NCBI GenBank assembly: GCA_025531455.1
Contig: JAMYHL010000003.1
Location: 806,001-870,000 of the forward strand
Direction: 5' to 3'
Length of the DNA stretch: 64,000 nucleotides
Source of the DNA: Apiotrichum sp. Y4204
Taxonomy: Eukaryota; Basidiomycota; Tremellomycetes; Trichosporonales; Trichosporonaceae
In this document: positions 11,552-22,862 of the stretch, in pieces
Position numbering within the stretch: the stretch's first letter is position 1
Layout of the letters: every line of letters begins with the position of its first letter
The notes under the pieces: generated by a model
Seen by the model: the letters and a program-made list of their open reading frames with translations, nothing else
Databases searched by the model: none
Told to the model about the DNA's origin: nothing
Made by a program: the position numbers and the translations under genes

Positions 11552-13437
11552 CTACTCGGTAGCCTCGAGCCCCGCCCCCTCGTCCTCATGGGGCTCGACG
11601 CGGCGCGCGACCCAAAACTCGGCATGGTAAATGTGTTCGAGCATGCTCCCCGGCACGCCGGTATACGCGCTGTCTACCGAGCTGCGCTGCTCAATGACGA
11701 ACCCGACGCGGGCAGCGAGGTCAAGCACCTCGTCGAGCGAGAGTTCGAGGGACAGCTCGCCCTTGTGCGAGGCGGGCGCGCTCTCAAAGTGCCACAGCAG
11801 CGGGCCTGGTGTCAGAAAAAGGAGATCAAGAGGGTAGAAGCGTGAGACGTACCGAGATTGATCCACACTCCGCCGGGCTCGAGCAGGCCGTGGATGATGC
11901 GCAGGTAGTTGAGGAGGTTGCGCGCCGTGTCGATGAAAAAGCAGGTCACGACGGCGGACCACCGCCCCTTTTGGTTGACGCCCAGCTCGTCATCTTCTGC
12001 CTCGCCGTCCTCCGTCGTCTCCTCTCCGGGAGGCTCGTCGCGCCACTGGCTTGGGCCGTACACCTCCTCAAAGTCGCCAGCGACGAGGCTGAACCCGCCC
12101 GGCGCGGTGCCTGCCAGAATCTCTGCGGGTACAACGTCCGGCACGCGCACCGCGCGCAGGAGGTGCTCGCCTGTCGTGCGGTGGTTGGAGAAACTATGAA
12201 GAAAGGGAAATATCGTGTGTTCCTCGGCACGCGTCGTCCTGCGGCGTTAGCCTCGAGTCCCCACCCGGTCCCTCACTGGTTCAATGCAAAGTGGCTCGCA
12301 ATGAGCATGTACGTGCTGAACTCGTTGCCCTGGCTCCAGAATCCCCGCGCAGCAATCTCCATCGCGAGGCGCCCAAGCCCACATCCGGGAACGAGTACCT
12401 TTTTCTGCCCACGCGTGCTGAAATCCGGGAAGCAGGCCTCGAGCGCCGCGAGCAGCGGGGTGTAGCACGCGTCGCGTTCGGCGCGCCCCTCGGCCGCCCA
12501 GTCGCGCACAAACGAGCGCAGAGTGCTGCGCACCTTGTCCTGCTGCTGGTCGCGCTCGCGCTGCCGTGACGGCGGGGAAGGGCGCGGTCCGCCGTGCGAG
12601 TTTGCGCGCGGAGGTGATGGACGGGAATGGGAGGGTGTGCGGTGCAGATGCGGAGAGGAGCGTGATGGCGAGCCGGCGTGCGAGTGGGAGTGGGCGTGGG
12701 AGTGCGAAGGGGAGCCGCCTTCCCCTGTTTCCTCGTACGTCCCGTGGCCGCCGCAGTCGTCCGCCATCATGTCCGCAAAGACCGGGTCCTGGATCATCAG
12801 GTCGATAAACTCCGAGTTCCTGGAGTTAGCACCAAGGAGATAAGGGCGCAGGGGGATCGGCGCTGATAGCTGGAACTGGGGGCGATCACAATCCGCGATC
12901 CGCGATCCGCAGTCATTCCATGATCGCTGGTCCGCGGATCCCTCTCAAGCGCCGACGCCGATCAAACCCCAAACAAACAACTTCAAGGGCAAATACACTC
13001 CACCGTGGTCCACCGCCGTCGCCCAACAGCCGACTCCCGTCCAGGACTCACTGCCGGATACCCTCATCGACCGCATCGAGCTTGTCGCGGAATCCAATCT
13101 CCTCGTACACGTCGCGCTGGGCGCGTGGGAGGGCGAGGAACGCCATGCGCCGCGCGTGGTTTGCCGCGAGCTGGCGTCAGTGTTGATCTGGGTTGAGGGC
13201 CGGAGCCTGAGTCCGGGAGGCTCATCGCGAGCTATGCGATAGCAATGGGAGACATCACATAAGCGCTTTGTGAACCTCATCACGTCCTTTCCTTCGCGGG
13301 GGACAACAGCCAAAAGGTCATTCCTGCAAGCCCTCAGGTCTGTCCCGGACCCGCCCACTTACATGGTACTGCATGTACCCGTCAAACGCGCGCAGGATGT
13401 CGCGCCAGTGCGCGCGCTCCTCTGCCGAGTCGGCCAT
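11552..13437 (-). CDS. Carnosine N-methyltransferase family protein (N2227 domain)
   Basis: Five exons, reading 13437..13363, 13170..13052, 12819..12277, 12238..11853, 11805..11552; 458 residues. The family methylates carnosine or similar histidine dipeptides with S-adenosylmethionine; yeast YNL092W is the fungal relative. Evidence is the SAM motif VPGCGLGRLAMEIAARGF (208-225), then QGNEFSTYMLIASHFALNQ, and downstream TCFFIDTARNLLNYLRIIH and EPGGVWINLGPLLWHFE, all typical of N2227 proteins. Introns are 192, 232, 38 and 47 nt and each joint restores the frame. An odd feature is a His/Ser/Pro-rich insertion (about 94-150, including SHSHAHSHSHAG) between the N-terminal helices and the SAM domain, absent from short family members. 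The start ATG gives MADSAEERAHW, a good helical N-terminus. The actual substrate in this fungus is unknown. Confidence 0.9.
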
Positions 13438-14189
13438 CGTGGTGTAGTTGCCTTAGTGGGTGAATGGGAGGTGTCGCGAGTAAGTCTCCCGGTCGGACGA
13501 TGCGTTGTTGTTGACCCCACAGGCCACAGACATCCCTGTGGCATTTACAGTACATTTATTTGTGTGGGCCCGGATGACCTCCACCCGGCCCACAAGTACA
13601 CAAGAAGTGGTGCTGCGTCATCCATCACAGGGGAATATCTTGACTGGTTCCTCAAGCTGGCACATACTGGGACGACCGTCATCTGCATTCGATCTCGCTG
13701 CACCTCCAACATATAATCACACGCGATAGAGAGGCATCAAAGAATACATATGCATTGCCTCTACTTTTTGCCCAAACAAATGCACGCTGCAATGCATTCC
13801 AGGGGGTGTGGAAAGGGTGCACAGTGTTGTGCCACAGTGCCACTGGCAGCCTGGACGGTTTCAGCCTTGTCAGCCTGGAAGGGGAGAGGACGGGAGCAAT
13901 TTTTTTCAAGTGGCGCATGGCACCACCTGTGATTCAGTAAGCTACAGAGGGAGAGCCATTGCACCTCAGGCACACCGGCCGCCTTTTTGCTCTAGCTTGT
14001 GACGACGAGTGCCCCTCGTCCCCGGTCCGTCCGCCGTCCGCCGACACACGCTTTCGATCTCTTCGGGCCACATCGACATTCGAGCACACCTCGTTCTTGG
14101 CCTCTCTCTTGCTCTGCTCATTTCTCTCACATCTTCATTATAATTCACGTCCATATCGCCTCATCCCTAGTCTCCTCCCCCTCGCCACC
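13438..14189. other. Divergent promoter region, methyltransferase and LCB1
   Basis: About 750 bp between two divergent start codons. No coding signal beyond chance frames. CT-rich leader from about 14090 up to the LCB1 ATG. Confidence 0.5.
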
Positions 14190-15995
14190 ATGTCGAACGT
14201 GACCGTCGCCCCGGCACCGTCGGCGACAGCAGCCGAGATCCCGCCCGTCCTGCTGCCTGTCGTCGGCCTGCTGTCGTCTGCCCTCACCATCGTCACCGCG
14301 ATCGTCAAGCACATTCCCGGACAGCCCATCCTCGCGCGCTACATCAAGAGCTCGTACCAGGACGACCCGTGGCGCTCTCTCCTCGAGGTCCTGCTGGTGG
14401 CGTTTGCGCTCCGTACCCTCCTCTCGCGCCGGACACGGGGAGAAGGCGAGGGCAAGGGGCTGAGGCTCAGCGAAAAGGTGGGTAGAGTATGCCGAGTCGA
14501 TCGGGGATGTCGATCGTGTGGTGTCGGCTCCATCTGCAGAGATGGAGTGTGGAATGCCGGGCCCGGAGTGTGGCACGATCTCAAGCAAGGGTCCGGAACA
14601 CCGGTCAGCGTTACCGGCTGGCCCGGGGTAACGTTGCTGGCATCTTTTTGTACCGCAGGAGCTGACTCGCAGGAAATCGACGAGCTTGTGGATGACTGGC
14701 AGCCGGTGCCGCTCATGTCGGAGCTCACTGACCTGGAGCGCAAGACGCTCGAGTCGGTGCCGACGATTTATGGCCAGAACGGCGCGCACGCCAAAATCTC
14801 CCCTACAGGCAAGCCGGTGATGAACATGGCCGTGTACGACTGGCTCGGATTTGTCGAGGACGAGCGCCTCAAGGAGCAGGCTGTCACGACGCTGCGCGAG
14901 TACGGTGTTGGCTCGTGTGGTCCCATGGGCTTCTACGGCACGATCGATGCGCACGCCGCGTTTGAGCGCGATGTCGCCGACTTCCTCGATACCGAGTCTG
15001 CCATCATCTACGCCCAGGCCTTTCTCTCCGTTTCGTCCGTCATCCCCGCCTTTGCCAAGCGTGGCGACATTATCGTCGCTGACCGCGGCGTCAACTTTGC
15101 CATCCACAAGGGTCTCCAGCTCTCCCGCTCCACCATCCGCTGGTACGCGCACAACGACATGAAGGACCTCGAGCGCGTGCTTGCTGCCACCGACCGCGAG
15201 ATCAAGCGCAAGGGTGGAAAGCTCACCAAACGCTTCATCGTCACGGAGGGTATCTTTGAGAACGACGGCATGATGGTCGACCTCCCCAGAATCCAGGAGC
15301 TCAAGCGCCAGTACAAGTACCGTCTCATCCTCGACGAGTCCATGTCGTTCGGCATGGTTGGCAAGCACGGCCGCGGTGTCACAGAGTACTACAACATCCC
15401 TGCCTCCGAGGTTGAGATTCTCTGTGGATCCATGGCCAACTCGCTTGGTGCTGCCGGTGGTTTCTGCGCCGGCTCGACCCACGTCACATCCCACCAGCGC
15501 ATCAACTCTGCCGCGTCCGTCTTCTCCGCCGCCCTTTCCGCCATGCACGCCACCGTCTCCTCCCGCGCGGTCGGCATCCTCCAGCGCGAGCCGCATCTCC
15601 TGACCTCGCTGCACGCCAACATCCACTCGTTCCGCAGCCAGCTGGCCAAGCTCGAGCCCCCCACCACCCCTCCCACCGGCTCGCCCAACCCGGACGGCAA
15701 GCAGGAGGGCCTCATCTCCATCCCGTCGCACCCCGAGTCGGGCCTCCTCCACATCTTCCTCTGCAACCCGCCCGACACGCTCGAGGAGGAGGAGGCGCTC
15801 CTCCAGGATATTGTCGACGAGTGCACCGCCAACGGCGTGCTCGTCACGCGCGCCCGCCGCCTCCGCGGCCAGGAGATCTTCGACCCCGAGCCCAGCCTCA
15901 AGGTCTGCCTGTCGGCCATGTACTCGCGCAAGGAGGTCGAGCGCGCCGGCAAGGTCCTCCGCGACGCCATCGTCAAGGTTGTCGGCAGTGAGTGA
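14190..15995 (+). CDS. LCB1: Serine palmitoyltransferase subunit 1
   Basis: Two exons, 14190..14477 and 14673..15995; 536 residues. With LCB2 it condenses serine and palmitoyl-CoA, the first step of sphingolipid synthesis in the ER. Two hydrophobic stretches lie near the N-terminus (about 18-40 and 64-76), followed by EIDELVDDWQPVPL, then the aminotransferase fold: NMAVYDWLGF, YGVGSCGPMGFYGTIDAH, LDESMSFGMVGKHGRG and CGSMANSLGAAGGFCAGS. At the last site LCB2 has the PLP-binding lysine (TKSFGAAGG); here Asn replaces it, which marks the non-catalytic LCB1 subunit. The intron is 195 nt, a multiple of three and stop-free, so retention would keep the frame. A second AG (14658) lies just upstream of the chosen acceptor but would shift frame. 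Confidence 0.96.
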   Translation: MSNVTVAPAPSATAAEIPPVLLPVVGLLSSALTIVTAIVKHIPGQPILARYIKSSYQDDPWRSLLEVLLVAFALRTLLSRRTRGEGEGKGLRLSEKVGRVCRVDRGCRSCGVGSICRDGVWNAGPGVWHDLKQGSGTPVSVTGWPGVTLLASFCTAGADSQEIDELVDDWQPVPLMSELTDLERKTLESVPTIYGQNGAHAKISPTGKPVMNMAVYDWLGFVEDERLKEQAVTTLREYGVGSCGPMGFYGTIDAHAAFERDVADFLDTESAIIYAQAFLSVSSVIPAFAKRGDIIVADRGVNFAIHKGLQLSRSTIRWYAHNDMKDLERVLAATDREIKRKGGKLTKRFIVTEGIFENDGMMVDLPRIQELKRQYKYRLILDESMSFGMVGKHGRGVTEYYNIPASEVEILCGSMANSLGAAGGFCAGSTHVTSHQRINSAASVFSAALSAMHATVSSRAVGILQREPHLLTSLHANIHSFRSQLAKLEPPTTPPTGSPNPDGKQEGLISIPSHPESGLLHIFLCNPPDTLEEEEALLQDIVDECTANGVLVTRARRLRGQEIFDPEPSLKVCLSAMYSRKEVERAGKVLRDAIVKVVGSE

Positions 15996-16545
15996 GCGGC
16001 GTGTGGGAGAGGGGGCGGGTGTGCAGACAGCGGGCGCCGAGGCGTGCGCCTGACCCGTGCGTGGAGAGCATTGCACGCGATCTATGCAGCCGGGTACGAG
16101 ACGAACGAGACGAGACGACATTACGGGGCGGCCGCTGACGCCAAGAGCGGAGATAGATTCCACGACGTGTCGCGTGGGCGACACTTAGGGCCGCAGCTGC
16201 ATTCCTGGCATGGTAGACGTCTCTCGTGACGTCTCGCCGCGACGCCAGCAAGCATGTCGCAGAGCGCGCGGCCGGGTCTGGCGCATGGCGCCATGTAATG
16301 ATTTTTTTGATACGTCTAGATGCAGAGCATGATACCCTCAGGCATTGAAGCGCTGCAGCCTTCAGACGAGCGTTGGTTCTCGTTCCCTATTGACAAAGCC
16401 CACGAGCGGCCTTATACCAACCTTCTACTTGATCTGCTGAAGGAGATCATGGAGGGACGACTCTCCCAGCTCCTGTTCAACGCAATCTCCATCACTGGGT
16501 ACATGTACATGGTGCATAACGGTCATAAATAAATCCTCCAGCAAT
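15996..16545. other. Convergent intergenic region, LCB1 and SEC5 3' ends
   Basis: 550 bp between convergent stop codons; no gene seen. Confidence 0.5.
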
Positions 16546-19441
16546 CTACTTGCTCCCCCGGCGCTCATCACTGCGGCGGAAGCACATGGTCTCGACGCCC
16601 GCCCCACGCCGGCTGATTTCGAGAATCTTGCGCATGCTTTCCAGATCCTTAGGTGTCGCCTCTGATGCCCCGGCGCGGCGGTATCCTTGCGATATAATGT
16701 TGTATACCTCGCTCAAGGCCTTCTTCGCCTGCGGAGACAGATAGCCCGCAACGCACTGGTTGAAGAACTCTATCTCGAGCGTGGCACTCAGCATGCCCCC
16801 CGTGCCGAACTTTGTGACGCGCCGGAAGACCTCGAGGATGGCTTCGCAGACGCGGTCGATCAGCGTCTCCACCACCCGGTCCGTCAGGGACGGCGCAGCG
16901 TCTCCTATACGAGCGTGTGCCTCCACAAGCAACAGCACGACGCGGTGCATGTACCCGCGCACCTCAGTTGGTGGGGCCATGTTGAGCCAGTCGGTGCCGA
17001 TACCGCCGTGCACCATTGAGCAGAGCGGTTCGGCGCGGTGCTCGACATACTCTGCAAAGACGACCTCGTCCATTGCCTCAATCATCTCCTCAAGAGTTGC
17101 CGAGTCGACTGCCGCAACGTCGCCGCCCAGCTGGTCAGCTACCTTGCGCATGAGTGCCGGAATCGCCGTTTCCGTCAGGCGATGGAATGAGGAGAGGGTG
17201 TACAGCAACCGTGCCTCGGGGTCTGTCGCAATTGTCGGCGCTGGATCGGAACGCAGCTTGGTGTCCGGTCGCTCTTCGAGACCACGGCCGAGAGTAAGGA
17301 TACCTTCAAACAAGGCGCCTTCCGTCTCGATTATTGTGTCCCGCAGCTTCTTCTTGAATGTTGGCGAGACCGGCGCCAGGCGATCACCTTCCTTGTTTCC
17401 TCCAACGGCTGGTACAGACGCCACACGTCGGGCCACGAGCAGCATCCTCGTCTGCAACGTTGTCACCAGATCCAGATAGCGCGTCTCCCCGCGCTTCCCA
17501 TTCGGAGCCGGCTTCCAGTCCTCGAGAAGGTGGAACGACATCGCATCTACATGTCAGTCGAGGATTCTTCTCAGCTTGATTACTCACCTCGCAACCAGGC
17601 GGATGACACGACCTCAAGCATCCGCCAGCGCAGCGAGTCCAGCATTGCACGCGCACTCGCGCTCGCCTCCTTGCCGACATCGAGTGCCATGAGCTCGTTG
17701 ACACACTCGGTCACCTCCTGTGTGACGCGCTCCGCAAAGTACCCCGCGGCCAGCACGGTCGTGCCTGCGGGCACAAAGGAAGGAACAATGTCCTTCGGCC
17801 CGCTGCCGCCGGGTGACGACACGATAGAGAGGTCGCTGAGCGTAAAGAACTGCGATAATGTGACAATGTACAGCTTGACAATGTCCGAAGCCATCTGTCG
17901 ACACGCGGTGACTGGCCGAGACGACGCACGTACCGCACCTGACGTCGTGTCGCGCTTCAGGTACTTGCCGTCCATGCACGCCTTTGCGATCTTCCAGAAG
18001 CCTGGGAGAGCGCGTATGACGTAGTCACTCAATTGGCGGATCATAGCCAGGATCGCAGCCCATGCTTCTTCAGTCGACGACGCTGAAGTTAGTATGAGTC
18101 CTTGAATGGTCACTCCGCCATGTCTTACGTGTTAGCACGTTTGGTTGATACGCGGTCTTGGCTATTTGTCGCCGCAACAAATCGGTAAGTGGTGGTACAG
18201 ATGACTGCTCCGCCGCAGCCTTTTTCTGAGCGGCTAACGATCAGCACCCGCCCAAAACTCAATTACCCACCCCTGATCTTCTCCTGTGCACGGTCGTACA
18301 TGGTGCGCATGTTCTCGAGGATGTATTTGTGCTGATGGTCGAGATAGTTCCATGCCGGCTCGTCGGAGCCCTCGAGATCAATCAGGATTCTGGAAGTTAG
18401 CGTTGGCCTACAGAAAGTAACATACTCAAGCGTCTTCTCATGTTCGTCAACGGTGCGCTTCGGATCCTTTATCTGTTCCTCGAGACGGTTACGCATGTCA
18501 CGCATCACGTCCTCGACCGACTGCCACACCTTGTCAAACACGCGTCGCTGACGCGCAATCTGGTCGGGAGTGGAGGCAGGAACACCCGGCATGAGTGCAC
18601 CAGGCTGATTACGCGCCGCGCGCAAAAACAAGCCCTTCTTGTAGTCGCGCAGGGCTTGATCGTACTTTCCAGCGTTGATGCTCTCGTTCAACTGACCAGG
18701 GAGGTTGAACAGAAACTTGGACTTTTCGAATACACCGAGAGTGGACCGCAATTTGGAGGCCTTGACGGCCGTCTCGAGAACAGGAAGGAAAACCTGGTCT
18801 GCCCGATGTCCAGCGAGCTTGAACAGCTCCTTGAGCTCGCGTGTCCCATGATCCGTGTCTCCGGACAGCATTCCCTCGCACATATCACGATGCACGACAT
18901 CACTGGTCGCCTTCACAGCCACAAAGCGGTCAAAATTCTCCTCGACGAGAATGCGGACCTGCTCGCTTCGGCTCTCAATCGAGCGCTCAATGTGTCTAAT
19001 CCCGCGGCGCAGGTCCTCGAAGGACGCGTCGGGGTGCTGAACTGAGAGGAAGAGCTTGGGATCAAACGACTTGGAACTCAAGTGCGTTGCAGCGCGCGTC
19101 TTGAGATCAATTTCGGCCCTGCCATTAATATCAATCAGAGTTGCCAACACAACCACCACAACTCACGTGCTCAACCGCCCCCTTAGCCCCAGGGGGTCCG
19201 TCTCCTCTGCGATTCCGCCCTCACCCGCCAGAGTGCCCGCCAGCGGGCCCTCCGTCGCGTGGTCAACGTCCTCCCATGCCTCGGGATGAATTGATGAGAT
19301 GGAGTATGCTTTGAGGACTGAGTGTGTGATCAATAACGGCGAAAGGGACGCGATGGCAAATGGAGGAAGCTTCAGTGGGTGCTCAAAGGGGAAATGGGTC
19401 AACTCACGCGCAGCCTCGTCTAGCTGGCCGTATGGGTTCAT
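16546..19441 (-). CDS. SEC5: Exocyst complex subunit Sec5
   Basis: Eight exons, reading 19441..19408, 19317..19167, 19118..18426, 18389..18271, 18233..18129, 18082..17934, 17894..17588, 17546..16546; 852 residues. Sec5 is a core subunit of the octameric exocyst that tethers secretory vesicles at growth sites. The N-terminus has LLKAYSISSIHPEAWEDVDH and DPLGL, typical of fungal Sec5; the next part (FDPKLFLSVQHPDASFEDL, RHIERSIESRSEQVR, LVEENFDRFVAVKATSD) is the conserved Sec5 N-terminal coiled region. The rest is helical with KSKFLFNLPGQLNESI and YDQALRDYKKG. Introns are 90, 48, 36, 37, 46, 39 and 41 nt. Three of them (90, 36, 39) are stop-free multiples of three; I excise them because donor and acceptor signals are good and the spliced text matches family conservation better. 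Confidence 0.93.
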
Positions 19442-20225
19442 TCTCGCCCGTTCCTGCTTATCGGCACGACCTCTCTATGCTTCTATGTCCAGGCGAGTGT
19501 CGAGTAACAAGTTGGGGAAGAGATACTCGAGACCGAGAAGAAGTGTTGGTCTCACATTGATGTCGAACGAGAGTGTCGACATGTCGACGTCAGTTGTGGA
19601 CAGGTTTCCCCGGATCCCCGCCACGATATAAGATACCACGTGCACCACGTGTAAATTGGTCACGTGACTGCCCCTTTCAGATCAACCTGGTTCCAATGGA
19701 TCTAGGCCCTGGGTTTCGAGAAGGGAAAGATTTGATGAGATCTGGCTTTCCCGCACTGCCAGTGTCCGCGCCCGCCAGGAACCAAGGATGCAAGCCCACC
19801 CTGGTTACCCTCATGCTCGATGTGGACAGAAATGGATTCGAGCAGCAAGAGGGAGAGGCCGTTTACTGGACCTCTGGAACCGTTTTGCTTCTTACCAACA
19901 GCCAGCCCTTGCACCCTTGTAGTTACCGTTTCATCCCAGGGTTTCATGACGGCACAGGTACGTACTCCACCAGGAAGTCCATATGGAAGTTGGCGTCGTG
20001 CTCCTCCAGCTCATCGATGTTGTTCCCCCATGTTCTGACAAAAACGGTTTTCAGTGCGGTTGAGATCTTGTCTCGATGCCTGTCACATGCAATTGCCAAA
20101 ATAACTATCTGAGAGTGGGAGAGAACTCCATGGTGCAAGGTATCTGAGGTATGTACATGACTGTAATATAATATAGATAAGAAAATACCAACATGTGCGG
20201 TTCAAAGCGATGAGTTTCCGCCCAT
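19442..20225. other. Intergenic upstream of SEC5
   Basis: 784 bp between the SEC5 start and the next minus-strand stop codon. It should hold the SEC5 promoter and the 3' UTR of the neighbour. Two CACGTG palindromes (about 19645 and 19660) sit about 200 bp upstream of the SEC5 ATG. Confidence 0.5.
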
Positions 20226-21872
20226 CTATAGCGCGTGAGAGAAATCCGGGGGACGTGGAGCGGGGGCTCCACCGGCCTCGGACCTCATGACGGTCCATTG
20301 CGATCCAACCGACTCTGTAGGCGAGCTCGGGCGGGCGTCCTCGGACTGCACGACCGTCCATCGCGATCTAGTGGACTGGGTCGGCGACGACGGAGGCAGG
20401 GGGTCGGGGTCGTGAATCGCTCGTAAAGGAGGTTGTCGGCTAACCCGGCGACTGTTTGAACCGCTGTTCGAATGTGCGGACGGCATGGGAGGCATTGGTG
20501 ACGGATTGGAGCCGTTTTGTGTTTGCCGGCCCCACTGAGAACCGTCCTCCCACATTGACTGGCCTTCCCAGCGGGATTCGTCCTCGTTGAACTCCTGCTC
20601 CCATGCGGGGTCGTAAAGAGGAGGCAGGAGCTCTCCGTCATCTGCAACCATAGGCAGAGGCTGCCCTCTCGAGGACATGATGGAGGGCGCGCGCGGGCCT
20701 CCGGGTCGAGGACGTGTCGACATCTGGCGTTGGGCGCCGCCACGTCGTCCAGACGAAGATGATCGCGAGGCCGATGACCCTGCGGGGTGGTGATAGTCCG
20801 CGAGAGTCTCAGTCTCTGACGGCGCAGACACAGTGTGTGATCGCTGGCTTGGCGCCGACGATGGAGGCGAGAGGACGACAGAGTTGGTGGCGAGGAAAGG
20901 AGAGGTGCTGGACGACTGACTGGATCTCATTGGCGTATGGGTCAGCGACGAATGGTCATCGCCATCAATTTCGAAGGCCGGAACGTTGAGTTTTGAATTG
21001 GCACTCTCACGCTCGCGCTGGCGGCGGCGGCGGACGAATAACCAGGCCAGAACAATAGCCACAAGGACCGCCACAATCGCAATGGCTATTCCGGCAGCTG
21101 CGCCAGGTGCAATTCCTTTGGAGCCCGAATTGGCAGCGCCATGCAAAACTGCGGACGAGGTTGCGGATAACGAGGAACTCGATGAGGTTCTGTTGGGCTG
21201 CGCAAATACAGTTACGATAGTGGAATTTAATAACGAGGTTTGTGCTGAGGCCGATGATTGAGGCGGTACGGAGGCTGACGATTGAGTTAGCTGACTTGTC
21301 GAAGAGAGCTGTGGCGCGGACGACTCTGGAGATGGCGCCGCTGATGACTGCGGAGATGGCGCTGAAGACTCCTGCGATGGTTGTGTTTGCGGTTGCGGCG
21401 AGGGTTCTGGAGAAGGAGAGGGAGAGGGAGAGGGAGAGGGAGAGGGAGGGGCGTCAGATGTCGCAGGGGCACATCCGTCCACAACAGGTATTGGGCTCCA
21501 TTCATGATACTGTGACGCACTTCCAACGTAGAAGATAATCATGTCACCAGGATTCACGTTCGTCACTTGCCAGGTGAACGGTGACTCGGTAGAGAAAGAT
21601 GCAATCGCCATGGAGCGTTGCCCGTTGGCTCCCCCGACAAGTTTGTCGATTCCACTGAAACTGTGAGCTTCGTCTCAAGATGCCAGAGGAGGACTTACTC
21701 ACATTGCCCATCTAGTATCCGCAGGTGTCCAAGTCCAGGTCGCGCTACCACAAGTGGAGACACTTGATGGACCCGGACCCACTTCAAACCCAGGAAAGAG
21801 AATGGCACTGACGGGGTCTAGGAGCAACAATACCACCCATAGTTGCAAGTTTAGGAAGCTAAGAGATGGCAT
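20226..21872 (-). CDS. Single-pass surface protein with Ser/Thr/Pro stalk
   Basis: Two exons, 21872..21703 and 21654..20226, joined over a 48-nt intron; 532 residues. The first exon supplies a clear signal peptide (MPSLSFLNLQLWVVLLLLDP, cleavage about VSA-IL at 23). A small ectodomain with two cysteines follows (STCGSATWTWTPAD ... WSPIPVVDGC, about residues 40-118), then a (SP)n stalk and a Ser/Thr-rich mucin-like region, a membrane segment (about 240-264, rich in Ala/Ile/Val) and a stop-transfer RRRRQRE. The 260-residue cytosolic tail is Ser/Pro-rich and holds PPLYDPAWEQEF. The design resembles fungal wall-stress sensors (Wsc/Mid2-like) but I see no WSC domain. It faces a protein of like design at 22863 across a shared 990-bp promoter. 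Function unknown; sensor role is inference. Confidence 0.85.
21413..21451. repeat. GAGAGG hexamer run inside the coding region
   Basis: A run of about six GAGAGG-type hexamers. On the minus strand it encodes the (Ser-Pro)n stalk of the surface protein, so it is likely length-variable between strains. Confidence 0.7.
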
Positions 21873-22862
21873 TGTGGGTGCTGAACGCTTCGTCGTCGGC
21901 CGCCGCGCGTGTTATGAAAAGGATTCGGGACGAGCTTGCAGAAGAGGTTTAACGAAGTTCGATGGTTTGAACAAGGTCAGCACCATGAGCTAGAATGAGT
22001 GGTGGTGCAGTTGATTGTGAAGTGTTGAGGATTTGAGAAGAGTTCGATTCCTGGCAGCAACGTGAGACCATATGAAGAGGGGCCAGCGTGAGAGACCGCT
22101 TCCTTGCTCACTCTCGCCTTCTGCTTTCTCCAGTCATTTGGCCCGCAAGGTACAGTGTAGTATAGGAAAGAGTCGGCATAATGCATCAGTGAGCGGCTGT
22201 GTTGTGGCTTGTGGTCTATCTAGAAGGTCTGGGTCACCATCCTTCTCGTAAATTCTCCTGAACGATGAAACGCCATGCCCTGTCAGCGGGAAGTCCATTG
22301 ACAATGTTCCTCGTGCCAACCTTGAATGCCGGTCGAGGCCTCAGCTATTGAGCACCTCGTGAGTTCTACGCCAAGCCGGCCCGTCTTCTGTACATATATG
22401 ATCGTCAAGAATGGTGCAAATGAGGGGACAGGCGGACACTACATCCTTAGCCTCCCTACGTTACAATCCAGGCACCTCAAACTCCACACTAGTTTCAGAT
22501 ACGTTTAACACAGGTACAGTACAGGTCTGTTTCGACCGAAGAAGCCTATTCTGGCCATTCTCAAGATCCCCTGGAAAGTAGGTGGCAAGGTTTACTCCGC
22601 CTCCGGAACCCCTGTTCCTGGCAACCGCCTCTGGAGGTAAGACGACTTCAGGCGCCAAGCAGCCTCAAGCCAGTGGACAGATTTGGAAGCCCAGCGTCAG
22701 AATGCGAGGACGTCAGTTGGGTGTATGTGGTATTATGTGGGATGAAGGACGCTGAAGGACGGGAAGGGAAAGAAACCTAAGACCTAAGTGCAGTTTCTCT
22801 CATAAAGACCTGTTGGCTAGGTTCATCTTCTTGTCTCTTCACTTTGCATCTACTTACTCCCA
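21873..22862. promoter_or_regulatory. Shared divergent promoter of the two surface-protein genes
   Basis: 990 bp between the two start codons. No gene seen in it. The last 60 bp before 22863 are CT-rich leader. The head-to-head layout suggests shared regulation, which is inference. Confidence 0.5.

Noticed and set aside
12890..12950. Repeated GATCCGC phrases in the methyltransferase intron 2 as a possible mobile-element end
   Set aside because: Only short degenerate copies, no target duplication or terminal inverted repeat.
14145..16184. Long open frame (679 codons) on the minus strand over LCB1
   Set aside because: It is antisense to a certain LCB1 coding region; the Leu/Val/Asp/Glu/Arg-rich composition is the usual shadow of GC-rich third positions.
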